Below, one piece after another: positions 19,395-28,025 of a stretch of 64,000 nt of DNA. Position 1 is the stretch's first letter. Each line of letters opens with the position of its first letter. Both the position numbers and the translations under genes were made by a program. The notes beneath the pieces were generated by a model. That model was not told the DNA's origin. It was given only the letters and a program-made list of their open reading frames with translations, and made no database searches. The stretch is from Burkholderiales bacterium RIFCSPLOWO2_12_FULL_61_40 (lineage in GTDB: Bacteria; Pseudomonadota; Gammaproteobacteria; Burkholderiales; Burkholderiaceae_C), in contig MESI01000033.1 of NCBI GenBank assembly GCA_001770935.1, forward strand, positions 54,212 to 118,211, read 5' to 3'.

Positions 19395-20616
19395 ATGCCG
19401 GGTGCCCCAAAAAACCTTGGGGGCTGGCGCTTGCGCCGTAGGCCCCCGATTGAAAGACGACCGCCAAGTCTCCGATCTGCGCCACGGGCAAAGCCATGCG
19501 GTCGGCCAGCAGGTCCAGGGGCGTGCACAGGGGGCCCACCACCGAGGCAATTTCCGTATGCAGTGAGTCTGCCCGGTTGCCAATCGTGACGGGGTAGTTC
19601 TTGCGAACCACCTGTCCAAAATTCCCCGAAGCCGCCAGGTGCTGGTGCAATCCGCCGTCCGTTACCAGGTACACCTGCCCGCGTGAGGTTTTGCGATCCA
19701 CGATGCGCGCCACGTACACGCCGGCCTCACCGACCAAATAACGCCCCAATTCAATCACCAAGGCGGCTTGGGGCAGCTCCACCTGGGCCTGTTGGGCGAG
19801 CCGGGCCAGGTTGTCACCAATGGGCGCCAGATCCAGCCTTTGTTCGCCGGGAAAGTAGGGGATGCCAAAGCCGCCGCCCAAATTCAGAAAGCGCACGGGT
19901 TGTGGTGCGTCCTGCGCCAGGCGCACGGCAAGTGCGTAGGACTTCTGCTGCGCCTCGCAAATCGATTCCGCGCGCAAATTCTGCGAACCGGCAAACAGAT
20001 GAAACCCCTCAAAAGCCAGACCCGCGTGGCCGATGCGGGCCAACAAGGCGGGCACCTGCTCCACGTCCACGCCAAACTGCTTGGGTCCACCGCCCATTTT
20101 CATGCCCGAACCTTTGAGTTCAAAGTCGGGGTTGACACGCACCGCCACGCGGGCGGGCAGTCCCAATTCGTTGGAAATGGCTTCCAGGGCCGCGACCTCG
20201 CGAAAGGACTCAATATTGACCAACACACGGGATGCCACCGCCTGCCGCAATTCAGCATCCCGCTTGCCTGGGCCGGCGAAGCTCACTTCGGCCGGGTTGG
20301 CGCCCGCGTCCAGCGCCACCTTCAACTCCCCGGCGGAAGCCACGTCAATGCCGTCCACCAGGCGCGCCATCAGCCCGACCAGCGCTGGCAGCGGATTGGC
20401 TTTCATGGCGTAGTGCAGTTGGATGCCTGGCGGCAGCACGCTGCGCAGTGCAGCCACCCTGGTGCGCACCAGCGCGCGGTCGTAGGCGTAAAAAGGGGTG
20501 TGCCCGACGCGGGCGGCCAGCAAAGTCAGGCGCTCGTTACCGACCATCAATTCCCCGTCCTGTACCGGAAACTGCGGCATGGGCGCGTGGACGGCGGTCA
20601 GACGCTCAGGCGGCAT
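19375..20616 (-). CDS. PLP-dependent decarboxylase, exosortase-A associated (Orn/DAP/Arg decarboxylase fold)
   Basis: Fold-type III PLP enzyme (413 aa). The N-terminal barrel has HYAMKANP, whose Lys is the expected Schiff-base residue, and glycine-rich LNLGGGFGIPYF for phosphate binding. The C-terminal domain carries TDGGLHQH and VVGPLCTPLD, in place of the C-E-S-D motif of other decarboxylases. This subfamily is recurrently next to the acyl-CoA ligase in exosortase-A loci. ATG 20616 overlaps the ligase stop by 11 bp; an upstream start at 20745 would only read through the ligase C-terminus. The substrate is unknown, presumably an amino-acid-derived group loaded by the ligase. Confidence 0.88.
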   Translation of the reverse strand: MPPERLTAVHAPMPQFPVQDGELMVGNERLTLLAARVGHTPFYAYDRALVRTRVAALRSVLPPGIQLHYAMKANPLPALVGLMARLVDGIDVASAGELKVALDAGANPAEVSFAGPGKRDAELRQAVASRVLVNIESFREVAALEAISNELGLPARVAVRVNPDFELKGSGMKMGGGPKQFGVDVEQVPALLARIGHAGLAFEGFHLFAGSQNLRAESICEAQQKSYALAVRLAQDAPQPVRFLNLGGGFGIPYFPGEQRLDLAPIGDNLARLAQQAQVELPQAALVIELGRYLVGEAGVYVARIVDRKTSRGQVYLVTDGGLHQHLAASGNFGQVVRKNYPVTIGNRADSLHTEIASVVGPLCTPLDLLADRMALPVAQIGDLAVVFQSGAYGASASPQGFLGHPACVEVLV

Positions 20617-22222
20617 GGCGTTCTTTCCATTGGGTGGACAGCAGCTTTCGGTCGATCTTGCCGTTTGGGTTACGCGGCAGTGGCGCCGCAACCATCTCAA
20701 TGCTGGCTGGCACCATATAGGCGGGCATCCGTATCCGGCACGCATTTATAAGGTCATTTAGGCCACTAGCCCCCGTGTCCTGTGCGCGAGTAGCTATCAC
20801 ATGTATAGCATGGCCAAGCGTGGGATGCTCCACGCCAAAGGCCACACACTCGCCGACCAGCCCCGTGGCGTACAAAATTTCTTCCACTTCGGTGGGGCTT
20901 ACCCGGTAGCCGGATGTTTTCATCATTTCATCGGTGCGCCCTATGAAATACAGATAGCCCTGCGCATCCATACGCACCGTGTCACCCGAAAAAACCGCGT
21001 ATTCCTGCAAGGGCAATCCGGTTGCCCTGCCGGGGGTACCGAGGGCCAGGGGTTTGTAGCGTTCGGCGGTTCTTTCGGCATCGTTCCAGTAGCCCATTCC
21101 GACCAGGGCACCGCGGTGCACCAGTTCACCCGGCTCGTTGGGGCCGCAGACCGAGCCGTCCTCGCGCAGTACCAAAATCTCGGCGTTGGGAATGGCCTTG
21201 CCGATCGAGTCGGGCCGATGGTCCACTTCCTCGGGGGGCAAGTAGGTGGAGCGAAAGGCCTCCGTCAGTCCATACATCAGAAAGGGTTTGGCTTGGGGCA
21301 CCCGCTGGCGCAGGGTATTCAGCGTGTCGCGCGGCATGCGTCCGCCGGTATTGGCGAAGTAGCGCAGCGTGTTGTTGATGGCTGGAGGCCATTCCAGTTG
21401 TGCCAACTGGATGTACAGGGGCGGTACCGCCGTCAAACCGGTCACGCCCTCCTGCGCCATGGTTTTCAGCACGTCACGCGGCATCAGGTAATTGAGCAAG
21501 ACCACCCGTGCGCCTGCCGAGAAGGCGGTGGTGAGCTGGCTGAATCCTGCGTCAAAGGACAAAGGCAGGACCGCCAGCAGGGTGTCCTGGGGCCTGTTTT
21601 CCAGGTAGGAGGCCACACTCCGGGCGCCCGCCACCATATTGCGGTGCGAAAGCACAACGCCTTTGGGCGTGCCGGTGCTTCCCGAGGTGTAAAGAATGGC
21701 GGCCATGTCCACATCAATCACCCGGTGTGCGGGCAGGGAGGGGCATTGTGCCAAGTCGCTCCAGAGGCTGACACCCAGGGAGCCCGCCACCTGCGTATGC
21801 AGCTGACCGGCGCCTGCCGATGGCGCAGTGAGCACCACATGGCGCAGGTCATGGCAGAGGGGGAGCACGTCTTGGATCAGGGCCAGACGCTCGGGCGATG
21901 TCACCAGCACACGGACATTGCAGTCACGCAAAATGAAGGCCAGCTGGTCCGGCTTGAGCAGCGGGTTCACCGGCACAAAAACCGCTCCGGCCGCCGTGGC
22001 GCCCAGACTGGCGATGACGGTTTCAAAACGCTTTTCCAGATAAATGGCGATGCGATCGCCGCGGTCAATTTCCAAGCCCAGCACGCCGCAGGCAAACTGG
22101 GTGACCTGGGTGCTCAGGTCGCCATAGTTCATCGACAAACCGCCATAGGACAGCGCAATGGACTGTGGGCTACGCTGGGCCGTCATGGCCAGCAGGTCCG
22201 GCAGCAAAGTGGATTCAGGCAT
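20606..22222 (-). CDS. Acyl-CoA ligase (AMP-forming), exosortase-A associated
   Basis: ANL-superfamily adenylating enzyme of 538 aa. The P-loop AILYTSGSTGTPKG, the YGLTEAFRST region, the GDTVRMD motif and the C-terminal catalytic Lys in NPNGKIDRK are all present. It probably activates an acyl or amino acid substrate for transfer in the exosortase-A/polysaccharide pathway together with the downstream decarboxylase. Bases 20751-20811 carry a minus-orientation copy of the ~60 bp interspersed repeat, read in frame as residues around HAIHVIATRAQDTGASG without disturbing the family length. The upstream response regulator gene lies 28 bp away in the same direction. Confidence 0.9.
   Translation of the reverse strand: MPESTLLPDLLAMTAQRSPQSIALSYGGLSMNYGDLSTQVTQFACGVLGLEIDRGDRIAIYLEKRFETVIASLGATAAGAVFVPVNPLLKPDQLAFILRDCNVRVLVTSPERLALIQDVLPLCHDLRHVVLTAPSAGAGQLHTQVAGSLGVSLWSDLAQCPSLPAHRVIDVDMAAILYTSGSTGTPKGVVLSHRNMVAGARSVASYLENRPQDTLLAVLPLSFDAGFSQLTTAFSAGARVVLLNYLMPRDVLKTMAQEGVTGLTAVPPLYIQLAQLEWPPAINNTLRYFANTGGRMPRDTLNTLRQRVPQAKPFLMYGLTEAFRSTYLPPEEVDHRPDSIGKAIPNAEILVLREDGSVCGPNEPGELVHRGALVGMGYWNDAERTAERYKPLALGTPGRATGLPLQEYAVFSGDTVRMDAQGYLYFIGRTDEMMKTSGYRVSPTEVEEILYATGLVGECVAFGVEHPTLGHAIHVIATRAQDTGASGLNDLINACRIRMPAYMVPASIEMVAAPLPRNPNGKIDRKLLSTQWKERHAA
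20751..20811 (-). repeat. ~60 bp interspersed repeat, copy inside the acyl-CoA ligase
   Basis: Divergent copy of the repeat family, recognised by GGTAGCT-like, GCGCA and ACGGGGGCTAG blocks in the right order and spacing on the minus strand. It is translated in frame within the ligase C-terminal domain. Confidence 0.65.
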
Positions 22223-22250
22223 TCAAAAATTCCAAACGCATGCTGCCGAC

Positions 22251-22982
22251 CTACATATCGGTGAGGCCGGAGCGGATGGCGTATTTGGTCAATTCAGCCA
22301 CTGTGCGCAGTTCAAGTTTGTTCATGATGTTGCGGCGGTGCACATCCACGGTGCTCGGAGAAATATGCAGGGCTTCACCAATCTGAGGTGAACTTCTTCC
22401 TTGCGCCAGGAGGCGCAATACTTCGGTCTCCCGGCGACCCAGGCGTTTTTGCTTGCCATGCTCGCCAAGGCTGGTCGCACTGCCACGGCGGCTGACTTCG
22501 ACCAAGGTGCTGGCAGCCTCGGGGCACAGGTAAATTCTTCCCTGTGCGGCACTGCAGATGGCGTGCACCAGTTGTTTGCTGGCAGAAGACTTGACCACGT
22601 AAGCGGTTGCACCGGCGTCCAGCATCTCCATCACGAACTGTCGGTGGCCATAACCCGACAACGCAACCACCCGCACTTGCGGAAAACGGTTCAGCAGGCT
22701 GCTGGTGGCCTGGATTCCATTGACGTTGGGCATGTTGACATCCATGACAATGACGTCTGGCATCAAGCGCGCCACGGTTTCCTGAATCTGGGCTCCATCG
22801 CCTAATTCGCCGACGACGTCGATGTCGGACTCGTTGTCCAGCATCAAACGCAGTGTTTCACGAAACATGGTGTGGTCATCGACCAACAACACGCGAATGT
22901 TCTTGGGGTGCACCTCCAGCCCGGTGCTTTCGTCCGCAGGAACAGGCGTCGCCGCCTCCGCGGAAAGACCGTTGCTTACCAT
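22251..22982 (-). CDS. NarL/LuxR-family response regulator (orphan)
   Basis: Response regulator of 243 aa with an ~27-residue N-terminal tail. The receiver domain (about 28-150) has LLVDDHTMF, phospho-acceptor Asp in VIVMDVNMP, and Lys in YVVKSS. The C-terminal LuxR helix-turn-helix reads RRETEVLRLLAQG...STVDVHRRNIMNKL. No kinase gene is adjacent. Its stop is 28 bp from the acyl-CoA ligase start and both read leftward, so it may be the first gene of the exosortase-associated transcription unit and could regulate it. CAGGGAG upstream of the ATG is a plausible ribosome binding site. Confidence 0.9.
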   Translation of the reverse strand: MVSNGLSAEAATPVPADESTGLEVHPKNIRVLLVDDHTMFRETLRLMLDNESDIDVVGELGDGAQIQETVARLMPDVIVMDVNMPNVNGIQATSSLLNRFPQVRVVALSGYGHRQFVMEMLDAGATAYVVKSSASKQLVHAICSAAQGRIYLCPEAASTLVEVSRRGSATSLGEHGKQKRLGRRETEVLRLLAQGRSSPQIGEALHISPSTVDVHRRNIMNKLELRTVAELTKYAIRSGLTDM

Positions 22983-23046
22983 ATACGCTCCCTGTACTAA
23001 CTATGGGTGGTATGGTAACCGGCGGGTCTTGCGGCGGAGTTGATGT

Positions 23047-23520
23047 TTATTCAATTGCAAGCCGTTTAGAGGCAGCAATCGCCTTTTTCGGCAATTCCAG
23101 CGTGAGCACGCCATCGGTAAACTTGGCGCTTGCTCTGGATTCGTCTACCTCTTGCGACAGCGTGAATGAGCGTGAGATCGAGCCATGCCAGCGCTCGCTG
23201 CGCAAAATCTTGCCTTCGCTCTCCTGTACCTCTTTTTCCTGCTTGGCTTCGGCGTCAATTTGAACGGTGTTGCCGTCAATGCGTACATTGATGTCTTCTT
23301 TTTTGACGCCTGGTAAATCGGCGCGGACTTTGTAGAAACCTTCCACCTCGGTGACATCCAGGCGCATGTCCATGGCGCCAGCGTCAAAGTCAATGCGCAT
23401 GGGCGTCAAAAGGCGCCGCATCATGGTGTCAAAGGTGTCGCTCAGGGTCGGATCAAAAAACCGGGAATCAAATAAACGGGGTTCAAAAATGTTCGGCTCA
23501 AATAGACGCAGACTGTTCAT
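23047..23520 (-). CDS. Small heat shock protein, Hsp20/alpha-crystallin family
   Basis: ATP-independent holdase chaperone of 157 aa. The alpha-crystallin domain (about 45-145) shows MRLDVTEVEGFYKVRADLPG, the DINVRIDGNTV strand and the conserved C-terminal GVLTLELPK. The N-terminal arm is rich in Phe and Arg (LRLFEPNIF). An SD-like GAGG precedes ATG 23520. It stands between a response regulator gene and a Crp/Fnr gene on the same strand. A CCCCCATTT stretch upstream is reminiscent of a heat-shock -10 element, but I saw no matching -35 at proper spacing. Confidence 0.93.
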   Translation of the reverse strand: MNSLRLFEPNIFEPRLFDSRFFDPTLSDTFDTMMRRLLTPMRIDFDAGAMDMRLDVTEVEGFYKVRADLPGVKKEDINVRIDGNTVQIDAEAKQEKEVQESEGKILRSERWHGSISRSFTLSQEVDESRASAKFTDGVLTLELPKKAIAASKRLAIE

Positions 23521-23648
23521 GATAGGTACCTCGTCAAGTTAAATGATGGCAAAAAATGGGGGAGAAATTTTCACGCGTGTGTTGGCATGGTCTGATCACG
23601 CACCCTTGCTCAGCTTAGTCATTCGGAGCAGGACAGGGTTGCGAAATG

Positions 23649-24500
23649 TCAATGCAATTCGCTGCCTGTGGGGTCGGCGCGGTGCTGGATGAAATCACTC
23701 AAGGCCGCAAGATTCGGGATGGTGATGTCGCGGCGCCCCTTTTCGTTGAACAGAATGACGCCGCAGCGGGCCAATCGGGACAATGCGCGGCTCACTGACT
23801 CCAGCCTCAAGCCCAGGTAGTCGCCCATGTCCGCCCTGGACATGTGCACATTGATCTGGTCGGTTCGCATGCCGCGCTCGGCCAGACAATGGGCCCATTG
23901 CAGCAAAAAGTCGGCCACCCGTGCGTCCGCTGGCAAGGTGCCCATGGACAAGGCCGCATCCCGGTTGCGTGCCAATTGGGCGCTGATGGCCGCCAGCACC
24001 AGGCGCATGATCAAGGGTTCTTTGGCGCTGACCTGGAGCAGGGTGTCATAGCGTATGGACCACACTTCACCACTGTCCAGTGCAATCGCGGAGCAGCCGT
24101 AGCGCCCGGAAGGGATGCCGTCAAAACCCAGCCAATCTCCCTTGAAATACAGGCCGGCCGGTTGCTCGCGCCCATCGGCGCTCAGGTTCACAATTTTGAA
24201 CAGACCCGAACTGATCAGGTACAAGGTGTCAAAGACCTGGCCGCATTGGTAAATCTGGTCTTCGTTTTGCACCTTGCGTCTGCCAAACGGCAGGTGCTGT
24301 TCCATCAAGGCCAGGGACTCGCGCCAGAATGATTTGGCGCGTGCACCGGCTTGCTCCGACGCGCTGGTGGAGTTCGAAATGGCGGGGGTTAAGGCACCCA
24401 GGTCGCAGCTGCGGGTGTCATAGCGGTGAGGCGCCATCGTGCCAGGTAGCGTGCCGCTGGAATAGGGCGAAAGTTGCTGTAAATTGGTTGACGTGGTCAT
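23649..24500 (-). CDS. Crp/Fnr-family transcriptional regulator
   Basis: Transcription factor of 283 aa with a long, low-complexity N-terminal tail (about 1-60). The cNMP-binding-like domain (about 65-180) has LYLISSGLFKIVNLSADGRE and FKGDWLGFDG. The winged helix (about 195-265) has MSRADMGDYLGLRLESVSRAL, an Fnr-type recognition helix with E-S-xSR. Cysteines exist (RSCDLG, YQCGQ, YGCSA) but not in the spaced cluster of Fe-S Fnr. ATG 24500 is preceded by GGAG. It is paralogous in type to the regulator at 2227-2985. The effector is unknown. Confidence 0.88.
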   Translation of the reverse strand: MTTSTNLQQLSPYSSGTLPGTMAPHRYDTRSCDLGALTPAISNSTSASEQAGARAKSFWRESLALMEQHLPFGRRKVQNEDQIYQCGQVFDTLYLISSGLFKIVNLSADGREQPAGLYFKGDWLGFDGIPSGRYGCSAIALDSGEVWSIRYDTLLQVSAKEPLIMRLVLAAISAQLARNRDAALSMGTLPADARVADFLLQWAHCLAERGMRTDQINVHMSRADMGDYLGLRLESVSRALSRLARCGVILFNEKGRRDITIPNLAALSDFIQHRADPTGSELH

Positions 24501-24669
24501 GTTGATCTCCGTGGTCTTTTGGAAATTTCCTGAACCGGTCAGGTCTCTAAAGCGTATCGAACGAACACCTCACCATGAATACCCTGATGGGCTAAAACTA
24601 ACTACCTTGGTTCGGGTATTTGGCGGGCTAAGATAGGCCGGTACAAATTCTCATTTTTTTCAGGACACC

Positions 24670-25749
24670 ATGAACACCTCTTTGCCTACCCTCGCCGATA
24701 TCCGCAATCCTGCCTTCACCCAGTTGTTGCAGCACAAGATTGATTACAAAACCAAACCTCTGGGTTCGCTGGGACGCATCGAATCCGCCGCCTTGCAGCT
24801 GGGTGAAATCCTGGGTAGCGAGTCACCTGTATTGGTCGATCCCCAGATGGTGGTGTTTGCGGGCGACCACGGGCTCACCGCGCGCGGCATTTCAGCCTTC
24901 CCCAGCGATGTGAGCTGGCAGATGGTGGAAAACTTTCTGGCCGGAGGTGCTGCCGTGAGTGTGCTGGCGCGCCAGAACAATATCAGCCTGACGGTGGTGG
25001 ATTGCGGCGTCAACCACGACTTTTTGGCAGGCCTTCCTGAGGGCACCCAGCGTGCGGGCCTGCTGGTGCGCAAGGTGGCCAACGGCACAGCCGATGCTTC
25101 CAAACAAATGGCCATGACGGCCGAGCAATGCCAACAGGCGCTGGGCAATGGCCAGGACATTGTCAAGGGCCTGCCCGGCAATGCGCTGTTGCTGGGAGAG
25201 ATGGGCATTGGCAACACCTCGGCCGCCTCCATGCTGTTGGCGCGTCTGGCCGGGCTGGACATTGAAGTCTGCACCGGTGCCGGTACGGGGCTGGATGCCC
25301 CCGCGGTGCAGCGCAAAACGGCCGTGCTGCGCGAGGTGCTGGCCTTGCACGCCGATGCCACGGCGCCGCTGGACGCATTGGCGGCATTTGGCGGCTTTGA
25401 GATTGCCACCATGGTGGGCGCCGTGCTGCAAGCGGCCCACGAGCGCCGCGTGGTGGTGGTGGACGGATTTATCGCCACCTCCGCCGTGCTGGTGGCGCAT
25501 GCCCTGCAGCCTCTGGTGCTGCAGCGTTGCGTGTTTGCACACCGCTCGGGCGAACGTGGCCATGAATTCATGCTGCAGCACCTGGGGGTGCAGGCGCTGC
25601 TGGACCTGGGGCTGCGTTTGGGCGAGGGTTCGGGTGCCGCGCTGGCCTGGCCGCTCCTGGTGTCGGGCTGCGCCATTTTGCGGGAGATGGCCAGTTTTGA
25701 AGCGGCCGGTGTGTCGGAGAAATCTGAAACGGCCACCAGCACCGTTTGA
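24670..25749 (+). CDS. cobT: Nicotinate-nucleotide--dimethylbenzimidazole phosphoribosyltransferase
   Basis: Makes alpha-ribazole phosphate from nicotinate mononucleotide and dimethylbenzimidazole, activating the lower ligand of cobalamin. Characteristic segments: KTKPLGSLGRIE near the N-terminus, VFAGDHGLTARG, GEMGIGNTSAAS, and GEGSGAALAWPL, where the catalytic Glu lies. Length 359 aa is normal. AGGA lies before ATG 24670. It is the first gene of a cobT-cobS-cobC set; the following genes start within about 12 bp or overlap. The 169 bp upstream shows no recognisable cobalamin riboswitch. Confidence 0.96.
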   Translation: MNTSLPTLADIRNPAFTQLLQHKIDYKTKPLGSLGRIESAALQLGEILGSESPVLVDPQMVVFAGDHGLTARGISAFPSDVSWQMVENFLAGGAAVSVLARQNNISLTVVDCGVNHDFLAGLPEGTQRAGLLVRKVANGTADASKQMAMTAEQCQQALGNGQDIVKGLPGNALLLGEMGIGNTSAASMLLARLAGLDIEVCTGAGTGLDAPAVQRKTAVLREVLALHADATAPLDALAAFGGFEIATMVGAVLQAAHERRVVVVDGFIATSAVLVAHALQPLVLQRCVFAHRSGERGHEFMLQHLGVQALLDLGLRLGEGSGAALAWPLLVSGCAILREMASFEAAGVSEKSETATSTV

Positions 25750-25760
25750 ACGGGTTCTTG

Positions 25761-26603
25761 ATGGCGCGCTTCCTTCGCCACTACCTGTTGGCGCTGCAGT
25801 TTTTCACACGGGTTCCTGTCACCGGGCGCGTCGCAGCATGGGTGGGCTACAGCCCCGCCATGCTGCGCGCCAGTGCAGCGCATTTTCCCGGGGTCGGTTG
25901 GCTGGTCGGCGGGGGGGCTGCGCTCATCACGGCATTGCTCCTGGCCTACCTGCCAAGCAATCCCTTTGCGCCGCTGGTGGCCGCGGTGCTGTGCACCTGC
26001 GCCAGCGTATGGGCGACCGGAGCCTTCCATGAAGACGGGCTGGCCGACGTGGCCGATGGCCTGGGGGGCAGTCAGGACCGGGAGCGGGCGCTGCTCATCA
26101 TGAAGGACTCGCGGGTCGGGGCGTTTGGCGCCATTGCCGTGGTGCTGGCCTTGCTGGCCAAGGTGTCGCTTTTGGCCTTGCTGGGTGCGCAGGGCATCGC
26201 CCTGGTCTGCACCGCGCTCTTTTTGGCCCATGTGGTGTCGCGCACTTGGCCCCTGTTGTTGATCCGGCTTTTGCCCCACGTGGGGGATGCGGCGGGTTCC
26301 AAGTCCAAGCCGCTGGCGGACCAAATCAGCTGGGGCAGCCTTTTCACCGCATTTTCATGGTGTTTTATGGCTCTAGCCCTTGTGGGATATGCGCAATCAG
26401 CTACTGATTTCATAGCAGAGCCTGTGGCTTCATCGGCGCTGTGGCGGCCATGGGGTGCGGCGCTGCTGGCTTCGGCGGTGGCTTTTGGGCTGATGGGGCG
26501 CTGGTTCAAGCGCCGCTTGCAGGGTTTCACCGGGGACTGCCTGGGTGCCACCCAGCAGGTGTGTGAGCTGGCGTTCTATCTGGGTTTGAGTCTGGCGCTG
26601 TGA
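25761..26603 (+). CDS. cobS: Adenosylcobinamide-GDP ribazoletransferase (cobalamin synthase)
   Basis: Integral membrane enzyme joining adenosylcobinamide-GDP and alpha-ribazole (phosphate). Family motifs: LQFFTRVPV at the N-terminus, FHEDGLADVADGLGG (metal-binding acidic motif), DSRVGAFG, and RLQGFTGDCLGATQQ near the C-terminus. Several hydrophobic helices fit the inner-membrane location. ATG 25761 gives MARFLRHYLLALQF; TTG 25746 is less likely. Bases 26363-26418 are a translated copy of the ~60 bp repeat, yielding a segment around ALVGYAQSATDFIAEP between two conserved regions. Confidence 0.95.
   Translation: MARFLRHYLLALQFFTRVPVTGRVAAWVGYSPAMLRASAAHFPGVGWLVGGGAALITALLLAYLPSNPFAPLVAAVLCTCASVWATGAFHEDGLADVADGLGGSQDRERALLIMKDSRVGAFGAIAVVLALLAKVSLLALLGAQGIALVCTALFLAHVVSRTWPLLLIRLLPHVGDAAGSKSKPLADQISWGSLFTAFSWCFMALALVGYAQSATDFIAEPVASSALWRPWGAALLASAVAFGLMGRWFKRRLQGFTGDCLGATQQVCELAFYLGLSLAL
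26363..26418 (-). repeat. ~60 bp interspersed repeat, copy inside cobS
   Basis: Read on the minus strand, the stretch shows the repeat order: a GCTAT-like start, a TAGCTG block, TTGCGCA, then GGGCTAGAG and ATAAA. It is in frame and free of stops within cobS, in a variable loop or helix region of the enzyme. Confidence 0.7.
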
Positions 26604-27160
26604 AGCTCTGGCTGGCACGCCATGCCCAACCCTGCATCGCGTCCGGGGTGTGTTACGGCGCTTTGGATATGCCTGCAGAGGTGTCCGCGACCCGGTGCGC
26701 TGCCGAAGCACTCGCCGAAGTGCTGCCCCAAGCACTGCCTGTGCGTGTGTCTCCGCTACAAAGATGTGAGCAGCTTGCGCAGGTTCTACGCGGGCTGAGG
26801 CCCGATTTGTTCTTTAAAACCGATGGGCGGCTGGCCGAGATGAATTTTGGTGTCTGGGAGGGCGTGGCCTGGGCCAATGTGCCCCGTGCCGCCGTGGATG
26901 CCTGGATGGCCGACTTCGGAAACTGCCGCTTCGGCGGCCAGGAAAGCGCCAATAGGGTGCTGCAGCGGGTCGCCAGCGCCTGGTCAGATTCCCTGGCGTC
27001 AAGCCGCCCGCACGGGGGGCATGCCGTCTGGATCACCCATGCGGGCGTCATTCGCGCCGCCAGTTTGGTGGCGCAGGGGGTTTTACGGGTGGACGATGCA
27101 GCGCAATGGCCCCACCACGCTCCGGCCTATGGTCAGTGGTGTCAGCTTGGCGGGGGGTGA
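26600..27160 (+). CDS. cobC: Histidine phosphatase, probable alpha-ribazole phosphatase
   Basis: Phosphoglycerate-mutase-like histidine phosphatase (186 aa). The N-terminal LARHAQP holds the catalytic His, with Ala in place of the usual Gly of RHG. LAEMNFGVWEGV supplies the acid residue and WITHAGVIRA the second His. The position at the end of cobT-cobS, with a GTGA overlap with the cobS stop, argues for dephosphorylation of alpha-ribazole phosphate or cobalamin phosphate. Other members of this superfamily act on sugars or nucleotides, so the assignment rests on context. Confidence 0.88.
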   Translation: MKLWLARHAQPCIASGVCYGALDMPAEVSATRCAAEALAEVLPQALPVRVSPLQRCEQLAQVLRGLRPDLFFKTDGRLAEMNFGVWEGVAWANVPRAAVDAWMADFGNCRFGGQESANRVLQRVASAWSDSLASSRPHGGHAVWITHAGVIRAASLVAQGVLRVDDAAQWPHHAPAYGQWCQLGGG

Positions 27161-27177
27161 GCGTTGGCCGACGGTGC

Positions 27178-27990
27178 TCAGGTTTGCATCATGGAAATGT
27201 CGCTGAAGGACTCGGGGTCCGGCAGTTGAGCTTGCAGCTTGGGAAGATTGAGCTGAAGCTTTTGCACCACCTCGGGCGGCAGGGTTTGCAGCACTTTTTC
27301 GGTATAGGCAATCTGGTCCGATAACAATGCGGCCAAATGGACAATGGCTCCAAGGGGGGAGAAGGTCGCCGTGGACAAGGGGGCTGCACTGGCACTCAGC
27401 GCCTCCACAATGGAGTCGGGGAAATCCCAGCGGCGGGCGATCTCGGCCATGATTTGGCCTTCATCAAATCCTGTGAGCGCTTTTTCACGGGCCCAGCGCT
27501 CACCGGGTGCGCAGGGTTTCATTTCTATGTGGCCGATCATGGCGGGCTTTCTGTTGCCAATGATGATCTCGCCCAGGCGCAGCATCATGCCTGTGAGCCA
27601 AGCCTGGTTTTCGTCCGCGCCGATGGAGCCGGCCAGCCATTTGGAGTAGCCCGCACAGACCATGCTGTGGTGCCAATAGTCCAGTCGGTTCAACCCTAAG
27701 GGCATTTCAAACACACCACCCATGCAAATCGACAGGGCACGCGCCCTGATTTGCGACATGCCTACAACACTGACGGCACTGTCCAGGGAGGTGACGCTGC
27801 GCGACAGGCCGAAGATGGCGCTGTTGGCCATACGCACCAGCGTGGCCGTGAGCGCCGGGTCTTTGGCGATGATGGTACACACCGCAGCGCGGCCTGCATC
27901 GGGGTCGTTGAGGGTGCTGATCAGCGATTTGGCCACCTCCGGCATGATCGGCAATTTGGTGGTCAGCAGGAAAGAAGCAATGTGTGCCAT
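27178..27990 (-). CDS. HDOD domain protein (second of two flanking nth)
   Basis: 270 aa HDOD protein. The family fold covers about 10-210, with motifs LPIMPEVAKSLI, IIAKDPALTATLVRMANSAIFG and VVGMSQIRARALS. HDOD proteins are non-catalytic HD relatives found in signalling, often linked to c-di-GMP and motility networks; no catalytic HD pair or output domain is present here. It is 35 bp downstream of nth and clearly paralogous to the HDOD gene upstream of nth (28664-29470), sharing IIAEDPALTAKLLRLANSA-like segments. The specific role is unknown. Confidence 0.88.
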   Translation of the reverse strand: MAHIASFLLTTKLPIMPEVAKSLISTLNDPDAGRAAVCTIIAKDPALTATLVRMANSAIFGLSRSVTSLDSAVSVVGMSQIRARALSICMGGVFEMPLGLNRLDYWHHSMVCAGYSKWLAGSIGADENQAWLTGMMLRLGEIIIGNRKPAMIGHIEMKPCAPGERWAREKALTGFDEGQIMAEIARRWDFPDSIVEALSASAAPLSTATFSPLGAIVHLAALLSDQIAYTEKVLQTLPPEVVQKLQLNLPKLQAQLPDPESFSDISMMQT

Positions 27991-28025
27991 GGCGCGCGTG
28001 TTGGTGTGGCAACGGTGGATTGCAG

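Noticed and set aside
23545..23570. CCCCCATTT before hsp20 as a heat-shock sigma-factor -10
   Set aside because: No matching -35 at normal spacing, so not listed as a promoter.
24501..24669. Possible cobalamin riboswitch before cobT
   Set aside because: No B12-box-like sequence or long conserved leader; only 169 bp shared with a divergent regulator gene.
24744..26324. Long antisense open frame (526 codons) across cobT and cobS
   Set aside because: Composition is that of a shadow frame in GC-rich DNA; cobT and cobS on the other strand have clear family motifs.
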